A DNA stretch of 64,000 nucleotides. Source: Dimorphilus gyrociliatus. Lineage: Eukaryota; Annelida; Polychaeta; Dinophilidae. The notes under the pieces are model-generated. The model saw only the letters and a program-made list of their open reading frames with translations, was not told the origin of the DNA and ran no database searches. How positions within the stretch are numbered: position 1 is the first letter of the stretch; each line of letters starts with the position of its first letter. The stretch covers positions 1,377,647 through 1,441,646 of the forward strand of contig CAJFCJ010000006.1 of the NCBI GenBank assembly GCA_904063045.1, read 5' to 3'. Shown here one piece after another: positions 10,188-22,140 of this stretch. A program made the position numbers and the translations under genes.

Positions 10188-13100
10188 TCAAGAGAAGCCA
10201 GCCATTTCTTCTTCGTCATCTTCTGAATCACCCGACTCCTGCAATAAGAATCTTATGATAATTTTACAAAAGCCCATTATCTTAGAAATGTTTATATTTA
10301 ATTTCTATTACCTCTGACGAGTTGACTAACTGCATAGTCAATTCCTGATTATGCATCATGTGTACTTGAGATTGTGTTAGATCCTTAAGTCTTTGCTGTA
10401 ATTGTACTCTCTGCTCTTTAAGTTTTAGAACCATCTCACCATTCCTACAATCGCCACGTTGTTCTAATAGAGCAAGGTGAGCATCTTTCTCGCTTATAGC
10501 CGATTGTAAAGCATCTTGCTTTAAATCAAAGACGTCGCGCATTTGATCCGCATGTTCATCGCGCATACTACCTAGACGCTTCTGCAATAGTTCATTAGTT
10601 TTGCGCATATCTTCATTGCACTTTCGCTCCCTTCGTAATTCTTCTTCCAGTTCATTAACAACTAGTTCACGTTGAGCAGTTATAGTGACGGATTGACGTA
10701 ATGCTTCCTCTAGTTCCCCTACTCTTCCGGAACGTTCTTGTATTGCTTTCTAAACGCACAATGGTATATAAATATATACTGTATGTATACTATATATATA
10801 TATATATATAGATACACATATACATATACATACAAATGTGTTCTGTATATACAGTATATGTTATTTACTACTAGACGACAATATACAGAGAGATTTTAAA
10901 CGAAACATAAATAAGAAAAATGAAAATTTCGCCTATGTACAATTTATATCATTTTTTTTCTTTTTCTTTATAGCCTAGATCAAGAAATATTATTTTGTTT
11001 TGAACTAATTAAATCAGTTTTTTTTTAAAAAAAAATAAAATAAAAGTCATCTAATTTCACACGCGCATTTTACTGCTTAAAACGGTAATCCGAAACGTGC
11101 TGCGGCCGACTATTTTGTTATTTTTTTTTTTTTTTAAGAATAGAAGAAATAATAAGAAATAAAATTTAAATATTTATAATAATAATAATTATGAACAGGT
11201 TAAAAACAAACCGTCACCAAGAGGCAGCGTGTGGAAGGATAACGACATACAAATTAGTATTTAAGATATCTTTCTTTTTTATATATATTTTATATACAGT
11301 ATATATATATATATAACGAGTTTGTCTTTCATTGGTCTTTTTTTGGCAAAGTATATATATCTAATATTGTGTTATTTAGGAAGTAAATTACCTTAAATTG
11401 AGAAACATCCTCGTTCGCTTGATCCGATTTCTTCTTTTCGGCTTGCTGCATTTTTCTTAGACTCTTAACCTAATTTGAAAAACATATATGAGTTCAATTA
11501 CATTAATAGGGTTTTCTTGAAAATCCTCAAGAAAACTATAAATAGGAAGAACAATGGGAAAATTTTACAAAAGGGGAATCATTGATTGATCACCTGGTCG
11601 TGCAGCTCATTTAATTCTCGCTCGGCTTCAGCTTTAGCCCCTTCTACGGTTGAAAGTAATTCCAGTAATCGATCTGTTTCGTTCTGAGCCTGTTTAACCT
11701 TTTCATGGGCCTTATTTCTTTCTTCTGTTGCAGATTTGCACGATTTTTGGGCATTTTCTAATTGCTCTTTAACAGTATCCAGTTCAACTTCCGTCTCTGC
11801 TAACTGCATTTGTAAATCGCTAATTTGATTGTCTTTTTCCGTCAGTTTGGTTTGTAGATTTGCCATTTGAGAATCGCTGTTTGTTTGAAGTTCATTCAAA
11901 AGAGATTCCCTATTGGCTAACTGATTTCTCAATTTAAGCATCTCTGTATCCTTATTTCCACGAAGTGATTTGACTTCGTCTTCGCGTTTAGTTAACGCAG
12001 CGCGAAGTTCACCCACTTCACGTTCTTTATTTGTAAGTTCGGACTGTGAAGAATCTACTCGTTGGGCTAATTCGGTCAAGGCTTCTTTCAGTTGATCAAC
12101 TATCATAGATTGTTGTTGGCGTTCCTGAGATGTCTTATCGTTCTCTTTTTCTAATTTTTCGCGATGTTGTTTCAATTGTTCCTGTGCATTGGCCAATTCA
12201 CTGTGCTTCTCTTTCAGCTCTTGCTCGTAAACATCAAATCGTTTTTTATAATCGACAAGAGAGTTGTCTTTTCCACGAATATTCGATTCCAGAACGTCAA
12301 CCTGTAAATATAAGGAATATGTACAAATCATATAAGGACATTTTGTTTTTTCTTCAGCATTTAATATTGCAGGCACGTTTAACCTTAGTTTTCATTTCTT
12401 TTATAAATTCTTAGCGTTGTGTAAATGTCAAATCTTATATAAAAGCAATGAAAGCATAGCTAAACATCAAACGCGTGACAGAGTATTACAATAGTGTATC
12501 GAATGAGATCAAATGCCTGTTTGTCAAGATTACCGTTACTAGAGATCTGTTGCGAATCATCAGAAATATTAAGAATGGAATCCAATATCTGCTTTTAGTT
12601 AATCTTTGAAATGATTTTTAATGGTTTAGCTATTTTCCCAAGTACCCGGCTCTTAAACAAGAGAGACGGAAAGAGAGCGGAAGTAGATTGCTTACAGTTA
12701 AGTATCACTCTCAAATCAACGTAATGGCAATTACTTATTTAAAGACTTTTGCTTATTATGAAAAGAGGAAAATTGTATTTTCTTTCAACAAACCTCTTGC
12801 ATCAACGTCGATAATTTCCTATCCTTTACTGCCAAAGCGTTCCGACACTCTTCCAATTCGCATTCCATTTCGCTCATTTCCGCTCGAGTAGCGTCTAAAG
12901 TTTTATTCGCATTAACTCCATATTCTTCTCTCTCACATAAAACTCTCTTTAGCTCTTCAATCTAATCAAACATCATTTGTAGTTATTATTCAAATTAATG
13001 TATAGTACAATTTCGATGGTCTCTTACTTCATGTAGTAGCTTTCGAACTTCGACATTTTTTAGTTCAGTTTGTTGTTTGTTCTTGTTCAACTCGTTGCGC

Positions 13101-15993
13101 AGACGTTGTATTTCATTTTCGGTTTCTGCTAAGGTTTTGTCAGTTTGTTTCTTATTTACTTCTCTATCGGATAGCCGCTTCTTTAATTCTTCAGCCTATA
13201 GTAAAGAATCTTTAACATTACAATTGAATCGTCTATTTCATTAATAAATTCTCCAGAATATGCTTAACGCCGTTTTCGTTATTATTCACCAATTCCCAAA
13301 AGGTATTATTCGCTTTGACACGTCCGAAAGCAATTTGTAGACGCTCGCAGCGTCACTTTGTTTTTTTTTTATACAAGAGATGCGACGCGAAACGCTGATA
13401 CCCTGGATATAAAACGGATCGATAGCAGAATATTTGCCGAACCTGAAGCGTCACGCTTTCTAAATTTCGTTCGTTAGCCGAAAGTTCCGTTTGTAGGTTC
13501 GAAATATAATTTAAATGATCGGTAACCTGAGAGGAGGGGAATAAAAAAGTCAATTTAATAAAATTCGCTGGTGTCAAACTGGATACTAGGGTTACCGTCT
13601 GATTAGTCGCTTGCAAATTTGCATTCAACTCGTCTATATGCTTTTCATTTTCCGCTATCTTCTTCTGCAGTTTATTGATCTAAAAAAAGAGAATCATCAT
13701 CCGAATTCCAGTAAAATATATATATATATCTTTACCTCAGTCCTGCCTAAATTCTCTGCAGTTTCGGCTTGAGATATTCGCTCTTTAAATAAGGCAATTT
13801 CCTGTTTTAATATTTCATCCTGAGAAGTCGTAGACTGCTGGTACTTTTGCAATAATTCTTTATTTAATTTACATTCGTTTTCCAGAGATAAAATCTTGGA
13901 ATCCTAATGAAATATACGGAAGATGAGAAGCAATAAAAAGAAAGAATACCAAATCACAGAAATGGTTATTCGCAGACAAAACTATTGTAATTACATCAAT
14001 ATAAAGGAAAAGAAAACAAAAGAAGCGCGCTTACTTTAGTTTCGATAATCGCTTTTAAAGAATCGACTTCACCAGCTTTTGTTAAGGCATTTGCGTAGTT
14101 TGTATGAATTTCTCGAGCTTCCGTTTCCGCCTTTTCGTTGTTCTGCTGGCCCAAAACACAAATTGATAAATATACGAATTATAGGGGAAAAAGTTGATGT
14201 AAGTATAAAATGGGATATTCGAGTAACAAAAATAGCAACAATAACAAACCGCAAAAGCTTGCTTTAGTTCATTCTCTAATTCCAAAACACGTCCATCCGA
14301 AGTATGCATTTTTAGTTCTGCTTCGGCCAATCTCTGTCGTAGAGACGCCTCATCTTTAGAAGATTCACCACTTTTCGAATGCAGCATATCCATTAATTTC
14401 TGAACGCTTTCGTCCCTAGCCGCAAGTGTTGCTTTTTGTGTGGCAATACGTAATTCCATTTCTTCAACCGTTTTTCTCAGAATTGATGCTTCCTTTAAAG
14501 CTCTAGTTGTTTCTTCGTTGGAACAATTTTTACGTGTAGGAGAAGTAGGAGTTTCAGCACTTTTAATGCTTTTCAGAATCTGTAACAAGACAAAACAGTT
14601 AATTTGGTTCAATCGACGCGTCAAAGGTCGGGTTAATTCGTGTCCAATTGCATTGACCTATTTACAGAACAAGTCACGTACATCAGTTTTCGGTTTCTTT
14701 TTGTTCTCCCTGCTCTGTTTGTCTCACTCCTAACACCGGCTAAAGCTCATTTGAAAGATAACCATCAGATACTTTATAGGATACAAAATACCCCATTTCC
14801 TTAAGATCGATAAATATAAGTAATAGGACGCTATAGTTTATCTAACTAATTATCTATGTTTGCTGATTGGACACGCTATTAAGTTACTAAAATTGCCGAG
14901 CTGATCATGTCTACTTTTACTAATTGTTTGTTCGCGATTAACCGTTGAAATTATGAATTATTCATAGCGATAACAAGCCATCGCTCTCCCTTACTCTTCC
15001 CTTATGGTATAAATCTGCCGCTAAACAGATATGATACAATTGTCTATTATCGATAGATGATTTTATGATTGTTTCCTAACTTAAGAAAAATCAATAGACC
15101 GATATGAATTGAGAAAGACGCTCGCGTCAACACCAGGCGACGTGCACTTAAGTTGTTCGATTTTTTTTTCTTTCTCTCTTTTTAGCTGTAGTTACGCCTC
15201 GTTCTGACAAGTAACTCACCGTATACTCCAATTAATAAGTGCTAGGCGGTCAAATTTGTTACCATAGCAACGTAATGCAAATATACTGGGATAATCCGGT
15301 TACAGTCGCGTAAGTGTATTGAAAAAGAAAAACCCTTACCGAGATTTCTTCCTGGGCAATCTTTAATTCATCCGAAATTCTAGCCAATCTGACACTCTCT
15401 TCTTTTCGTAGAGCTCTCTCCTTTTTCAATTCAGGACTCCAAAACGTTTTAATAGAATTCATAGAGGCCGACAGCTTCTCTCTAACTGCGTCTAATTCGC
15501 AACGCATCACTGAACAAGCCCGAGACAATTCAGTTACTTGAGCTTGTAATTCGAAAATACCATTGGCATTTGAGAAAGCAACATCTTGTTCTATAGAACG
15601 TGACCGAACAAGATTATCACCTCGTTCTAAGGATCTGGAACCCATATGAGGATGGCCCATCAAACCATAATGGCGATCTAGTTGACGATCTAAAGAACGG
15701 TCCCTTGCTAGCGAAACTGCAACTTCACGTTCAGTTCGTTCTCTAAGAAGACTTTTTACACTTGCGACTGATGATGAACGGCTATCTCCGGGACTTCCAA
15801 AAGGGCTGACAACGTCATACATAGCAGCAACATTGTAGAGATGCGCATCCGTGGATAACGGAGATTCAGCTCGTGATCGATGCCGTCCCTGATTTCTTGG
15901 AGATATCCCTTTAACAGCAGCAATTGGAGCAGCGTGTTTTGGGCTGAGCGAGGACATTTCTTGACGGCTTCGAGGACTATGATTTACGTACAT
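10188..15993 (-). CDS. ERC/ELKS/CAST family active-zone scaffold
   Basis: Long coiled-coil scaffold of the presynaptic active zone and exocytic sites, related to vertebrate ERC1/ERC2 (ELKS, Rab6-interacting protein 2) and Drosophila Bruchpilot. Twelve exons, transcribed right to left: 15340-15993, 14250-14579, 14035-14145, 13736-13903, 13596-13679, 13443-13526, 13028-13195, 12794-12961, 11594-12301, 11392-11469, 10312-10749, 10188-10238. All introns are phase 0; the product is about 1013 residues. The diagnostic family block MNSIKTFWSPELKKERALRK lies near residue 190, followed by a second conserved block (LRKTVEEMELRIATQKATL). The N-terminal 150 residues are Ser/Arg-rich and disordered-looking; the rest is heptad-patterned. 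The tail ends in an acidic run and AGFS, not the IWA PDZ ligand of vertebrate ERCs. A NAGNAG acceptor at 14142-14148 could add or drop one glutamine. Confidence 0.92.
10750..11391 (-). other. Long ERC intron with low-complexity sequence
   Basis: Intron of about 640 bp, long for this window. It contains several (TA)n tracts (about 10790-10810 and 11282-11314) and poly-A/T runs. No exon with family similarity seen inside. Confidence 0.6.
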
Positions 15994-18908
15994 TTTCTCT
16001 GAAAATGATTAGCCGATGGAAGGCAAGAGATAAAAGGTAACAGGACGTCGGTTGCAAACTATCGACGTCATCTCCCTAATCCATTAGCCTTGTTGGGCTA
16101 TCCTACGCACAAATGAATGAGCGGGCGTCCGATGAAAGCGATGGCTAGAAAACAATTTTTGTGCCTTCTAGGAATTGCCTCGGCGACATCGGAAGTACAC
16201 TGCCGTCTCCGCGCAAAACGTTTTGTGTCTAAAACACTAAATAATACGAGCGAATAAAAAAACGCTACAAACGAGACTGTGTTAAGCCAACAATCTACTA
16301 CTACTATCCAATGCGTATAATACTAATTAACAAGTTGATTTAATTTTATAAACAAAAAAACGTTTCGCATAAAATATCAATAAAATTTTTTTTTAGTCGG
16401 CTCTTTCTCTTGTAATTTTTGTCTTATTTTCTTAAACCAAATACTTAACATATTTTCTTAAACTATTCCTTTATATATATAAAATATAGTAGATATTTTT
16501 AAAAGTTTTTTTTTTTTTAAAAAAACAAAAAGCATTAGTATTTAAATTAATTATAGTACCTTTTATATCTTTTATATTAAATCATTAAAATTTCAGGATG
16601 AATGAAAACGTTAAGCAATTTGTTAGAAACCTTTACGTTATTCAATTCTTTATTGAATATTTAACAATCAAAATCTTTTGTTTAATATTTATATTAAAAA
16701 AACTTTTTCTTATTTAATAGTTTATGTATAGGATACTCTATGTATAATATAGAAGTTATCTATGTTTTCATTAAAAACATCTAACGGGTAATTTAACGAT
16801 ATTTGTTTATTATAGTATACTGCAACGATATTGCTATTATACTGGACAACGTAGATAAAAACGTCAAACAACTGTAGGGTTAATAAATTACTAAATGTAA
16901 GTTGATGGGAAAACAAGCTGTTTTTCCTGTTAAACTCGTAGGGTAAAAGAAAGAGGGAGAAAAGAATCTTTAGGATTTACTTACGTTAGTATCTTATTGA
17001 ATTTCTATAGTAAATTAATAGTATATATAATGTATATATAAGAATATATTTATATAAACCATACTATAATATTTACCAATCCTCCATTAACTGCGCTTAA
17101 CTGTTATAGATTCAAATTTCAATAGAACAGTTTGTCTTTGGATAAATGCCAACAAATATTGCATAATGTCAGTCTTTTTGCTATCGCCTTTTCCAATTAG
17201 AATTAGTTCGACAAGCGCTAAAAGTTTAATCTTTGATGATATAATAGAAAGACAGAGGGGTTAACTATCAACAATTTAAATAGAAACAAAAGAGAATATA
17301 GGCTTTTTAATCTGTATATCTTGAAAATCAAAGGACCTTTGCTATCATTACAATCGGTCCGGTTCAATAAAGTATCGTAGAAGTGTATACTTTACTTGTA
17401 TAAATATTTTAAAGTGATGAATTAGACATTGATTAAAAATTGACTAATAACAAACACAATTAATTGTATTCTATCTGTAGATTTCATTTAGACAATTCTC
17501 CCTGTTTAATGATTACTTTTATTACATTTTTTATTGTATATTGCTGTTGTTTCTTCCATATTCTTGCATGGATAGTAAGAAACTAATTGGGTTAAAAAAA
17601 CGTGTTTAATGTCCGAGACCGATTCCTAATTTAAAATGTATATGAGGCATGAACTGAATTTATCTACTGGATGAAATCTTTAACAAGCTTCTTTTCCCTT
17701 TGGGTAAACCGCTGTAGAAATTGTATTCCATATTATTCTTATTATTTTCACAGCAAGAGGCTACTCTCCCTCTCTCTTGCGTTTGGCTCTTTTAATCCTT
17801 CAGAATATATATATATTTGACGTAGTGTTTATGGAAGCATTTGTATTTCTAAAAATGCTTATATTCAGACAATTTTTATCCGTATTCTGGTAGAGTATAT
17901 ACCATAGTTTACTAGGTTTGTATATATATAAATATCTGAAATATATATATATTTCCTCCCTAAAGTTTTAGAATTCTTTCAAATAATCCTTGGTTCTTGT
18001 CCGTTTTCTAGGTTATAGAATATTTAAACAAAAGAAAGTTTCTCAAAATAAGCACTAGTCAATTGCGGGAAAAACAGACTGATTCTCCCGTTTTTCCCTT
18101 GGTGGTCTTATTTTTATTGGCTCCCTAATCTCTCTATTTAAAAGAGAGCTTTTCCTTGCATAAAATATTATACATTCTTCCAATGAGAGTCTTTATTGTT
18201 GTAATTTAATTTTAGGATCGACTGTATACATATTAATTATAGTGTTGATTGAATAATTGTAAAATAAGAAATAATAACAAATTATTAATAAAACTATAAG
18301 AATAGTAAAATATTCAGATTCAAAATTTTAATATAACAACATCCTTTTAGTATTTGAGATATATTCGAATTTAGCGCTGCAATCGTTAAGAACACTTGAT
18401 CAGAATATCCTATTTCCGTATCCTTAAAGTGCATCCGCCATCTGGTGGGGAAGAAGCTTGTACAAAGATCCTTGTTAAATCCTTTATAAATAGAAGAATG
18501 AATAATCTATTCTATTCGTTCAATTTTTACTTAGGCAAACAAAATTTTGAAAAACAAGATACTATGAATGTTTAAGTTTTTAGTAAATGACTTATTTTGA
18601 TTCGATTCGACCATAAATAGTCTTTTTTTCGACATTTCTGAGCTGAAAACAGGATAAAAGTAAGTCAGGAATATATGATGTACAGGAACGAATCCATCTA
18701 ATAACAAGTATTCAAGATTTCTTTATTTTCTTCCTCTTCCAAATAAGAAGAATAGTTGTTAAATAGATTGAAAAAGAAAAGAATTCTTGAATAAGATTTG
18801 ATTCGTAGAACAATAAGACTAGTTACGTGTAATTTTATATTTATAGACCTATATTCCATTAACTTCTTTTTATATGTATAAAATCAGTATAAAACAAAAC
18901 AACAGAAT
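15994..18908. other. Intergenic between ERC and HHAT
   Basis: The first 260 bases beyond the ERC start (to about 16250) are less AT-rich and are the likely ERC leader and promoter. From about 16300 to 18900 the sequence is strongly AT-rich with short TA and T runs. I see no exon pair that maintains a frame and no family motif. It could hold regulatory sequence for either divergent gene. Confidence 0.5.
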
Positions 18909-21848
18909 ATGATTCAAGGACAACCTGATAGTAGGGAAACTACTGAACCAGAGCAACAAGGTCCCCCTGAAATTCTGTATGGTAGAATAAAATTACCGAA
19001 ACATGGAATTTTCGAATCATCGATTTATTTATTCACATTAATAATCTTGATTATAGGCAATGGCTGCTATCAGACTTACATATATACAGAAGGTAAAATC
19101 ATATAAATTGTTGTAACATATCTTAATTAAAAGGCTAAATACAGAATATAAAGACGAGCTAATTGAATCAGATTCCGTTCAAAAGAGTTGGATTTTTGAC
19201 AGATACGTAGTAAGGCATATCTACATTTATCAAAAGTTAACAAATATAAAAAAGAAGAGAAGTTTGCCAACCAGGTCAATTATTATTTTTCCCTCAAAAG
19301 GATACTTTACTACTTCCTCTTAAATGATTATTGGGTAAAAACTTTCTTTATATATTAGATTAGTTAATTTTTTTCAATTTCATATAGGAGAGAAAGTATA
19401 CCATTGAAATTGATTAATTCAATCATTTTAAGTAAATAGAACAAGGATAATTAATTACACTTTAAAAATAAAGTTTTTATAGCAGTAATAATAACCTGAA
19501 TACTTGTTTACAAGTATTCAACATTTCAATAGTACTCGTTAAAGTATCTATTAATAGATCAATAAGAAACATCATCTATATATACGTTAAGAGGATAGAA
19601 AAAACATAATGAAATTAATTCTAAAAGGATCCTAATTAGAAAATATTTGATAGATGGCAACCACTTTCTTTCTCTCTCTTTATGTATTTATCTTTCATAT
19701 TCTACCTTCGGAAAAACTTAACAATAGTAATAATGAAGAACTATTCAAAGCCTTATTGATTTTTAGATGTGAAATTTGTGTTTTTTTTGTAGAGTAAATA
19801 ATTAATAAAAAGAATTCTATTGAGGGAAAATATGGAAAGATGTATCCGGTTGACAAACTTCAACGTCTCTATGTACTTTATACTCTTTAAAAATTTTAGA
19901 TTAATTATAAGTCAAGTAAAGAAATACTGTATGTTGTTCATCGTTTTAGAACAGCGTCTATTTTAAAGACTTTGTAGATTTATTGGTCAACTATATTAAG
20001 TAACGCTAGAAGCTTCTATCGATGAACATTACAGATCCAATAAAATTTTATTTGCGAAAAGATATTTATTACTTCATTTTCAGGATGGTGATGTGAGTTA
20101 TTCATTTTGGAAAGCATTTAATGTACTTTACCTAAAATGGACGATATGTTACATCGCTCTTTCTCTTACACTAAGACTTATTCCAAACGGCCATGAAGTA
20201 TATTATTTAATAAAGTTATCATTTCATCTATTTTCTTTATTTATAGTACAAATTTGCTGCAAGTGGTTTTTTTGGCATAGCAATATCTTTAAATGCTATG
20301 GGTGCCTTGTTTTTTTTACATATTTTGGAGTGTTTGGCTATATACTTAGTCGGTCGTTTTACTCGAAAAAAATGGGTTGTTTGGTTGATTAGTTTAGTAA
20401 TAATTTCAAATTATCAAGGATATTTTTTTACTAAAACATTTGAATTGTATAATATCATGAAATTCGCTCACAACTATGTCGATAAGGAACCTTGGCCAAC
20501 GGAACAAAGGGAAATGGCAATTATATCCTTTGCAAGTCTTACGACTCTTGGGTATCATCGTATAATCAGTTTTACCTTGTCTCTCTGTGATGAGAAGAAA
20601 AATGATGAGAAACATTCATTTATTCATTTAATTTTTTACACCTGCTACTATCCCTTTGCTGTACATGAGCCAATTATAAATTATGATCTATTTTACAAGC
20701 AGGTAGAGGAAACAGTAACACTTATTAATTAAACAATTACTGTAAATTAAAGTATTTATCTGTTTTTCTCTCTTAGATGACGCAGAAATACAAATCATTT
20801 TCTACTGATCAATTACACGATCTATTTTGCAGTTGTCTTCGATTTATTTGCTATTTCTGTGTGACAGAATTTAGTCTACACTACATGTGGCTATTTGGTA
20901 TTTCCAGAGCGGAATATATATTAAGATCTATGTCTTTATTAGCATTAGGAAGCTATTCGTTGCTAATAGCATCCTACTTTTCGGTTAGATTTAAGCCAAT
21001 ATATCAATTAATATTTTAATAGATGCATAAAAAGTAATTTATCTTTTTTAAAAGCTAATGTATAGTACTTTTTGGGAATTTAGTGGAATTCTAGCTAAAA
21101 TTGATGGTATATACTCCCATAGAACACCTAAATGTGTCATATCAATTTACAGATATTCGGAAATGTGGAGGTAATAAAAAAGAAAGGAGCTTATTGATTC
21201 ATTCTTTTCATTCTCTTATTATTATACCTCTTTTACAGAAAATTTGACAGAGGTTTATATTCGTTTTTAAAGAGGTAAGCTAAAAGAACCAAATCCATGT
21301 TAGAAAACTCTAAGTGAAGCAACGTTTTTCCAGCTCTATTTATATTCCATTGGGAGGATCTAGAAAGGGAAAATATAGACAGTTACTTGCAACATATATG
21401 TGTTTTATGTATGTAGCTGAATGGCATGGAGGAACGAGGTTATATACTGTTTGGGGTATTATTAATTTTTTCAATATCATCGGTGAAGCAATAGTCGATC
21501 AATTCATTTACCGGATGCGTCATAAATTCAGTAAATCTTGGTTAAGGAGAATTTATGCATTTTCTTATGCCATTCTAATATTGCCATCAATTTGGACTAA
21601 TATTGCGTTTACGTCAAGTGTTGAAATTGGTGAGGTTACTTACGACAGAATACTATGTGGTTAGTAAAATATCTATGACAACGCTTTCCTCCTTATTTAA
21701 TATAGTTCTCTATTTTTTTTTCATAGGTGGATTCACGCCAATACTATGTTCCATCCTATTTTTATATGCGGTAGTGCAGAATGGCATTGATGTAATGGAA
21801 TTTGAAAATAAGCTTACTGAAAAACATGACAAACTATGGAGTCTTTAG
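18909..21848 (+). CDS. HHAT: Hedgehog acyltransferase (MBOAT family)
   Basis: Multi-pass ER enzyme that palmitoylates the N-terminal cysteine of Hedgehog proteins. Nine exons close exactly at 541 codons (540 residues; human 493): 18909-19092, 19145-19206, 20084-20197, 20247-20702, 20777-20983, 21055-21170, 21239-21274, 21334-21659 and 21727-21848. Evidence is the MBOAT core: MWRKFDRGLYSFL (family Asp), SSIYIPLGGS, and EWHGG with the presumed catalytic His at about residue 423. The order and spacing follow HHAT rather than GUP1/HHATL, which lack this His. Hydrophobic segments fill most of the protein. The second exon (WIFDRY) and third exon (DGDVSYSFW) match the N-terminal region before the first conserved Trp block. 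Exon 7 is only 36 bases. Intron 2 is 877 bp; the others are 49-74 bp. Confidence 0.9.
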
Positions 21849-22140
21849 ATTATTCCTCTTCCAAAAACAACCTAGTGCTAAGGACTACTAAATACGTTAA
21901 CTCTATTGCTTGATTACAAATAAATAAACTGCAAATACATATCATGAAATTTAATAATGTTGATAGAAATGCCATCTGTAGGCAATTTGAGAATTTATTG
22001 AACGGTATCGAAGACTTTTAACAAGGCAACGGCACCTACAATATAAAAAAAATGGCGTTTTTAAGCGATTTCTGAATGGAATGCCTCCAATGTGGGTGGA
22101 ATATTTGCATAGTTAAAATCAATTGATCAATAGTTCAAGG

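Noticed and set aside
12130-12414. Plus-strand ORF within ERC
   Set aside because: Antisense shadow of the 11594-12301 ERC exon.
14440-14733. Plus-strand ORF within ERC exon 2
   Set aside because: Antisense shadow; starts inside the coiled-coil exon and runs into the intron.
16722-16916. Minus-strand ORF in ERC-HHAT spacer
   Set aside because: Low complexity, Asn/Tyr/Ile-rich, no support on either side.
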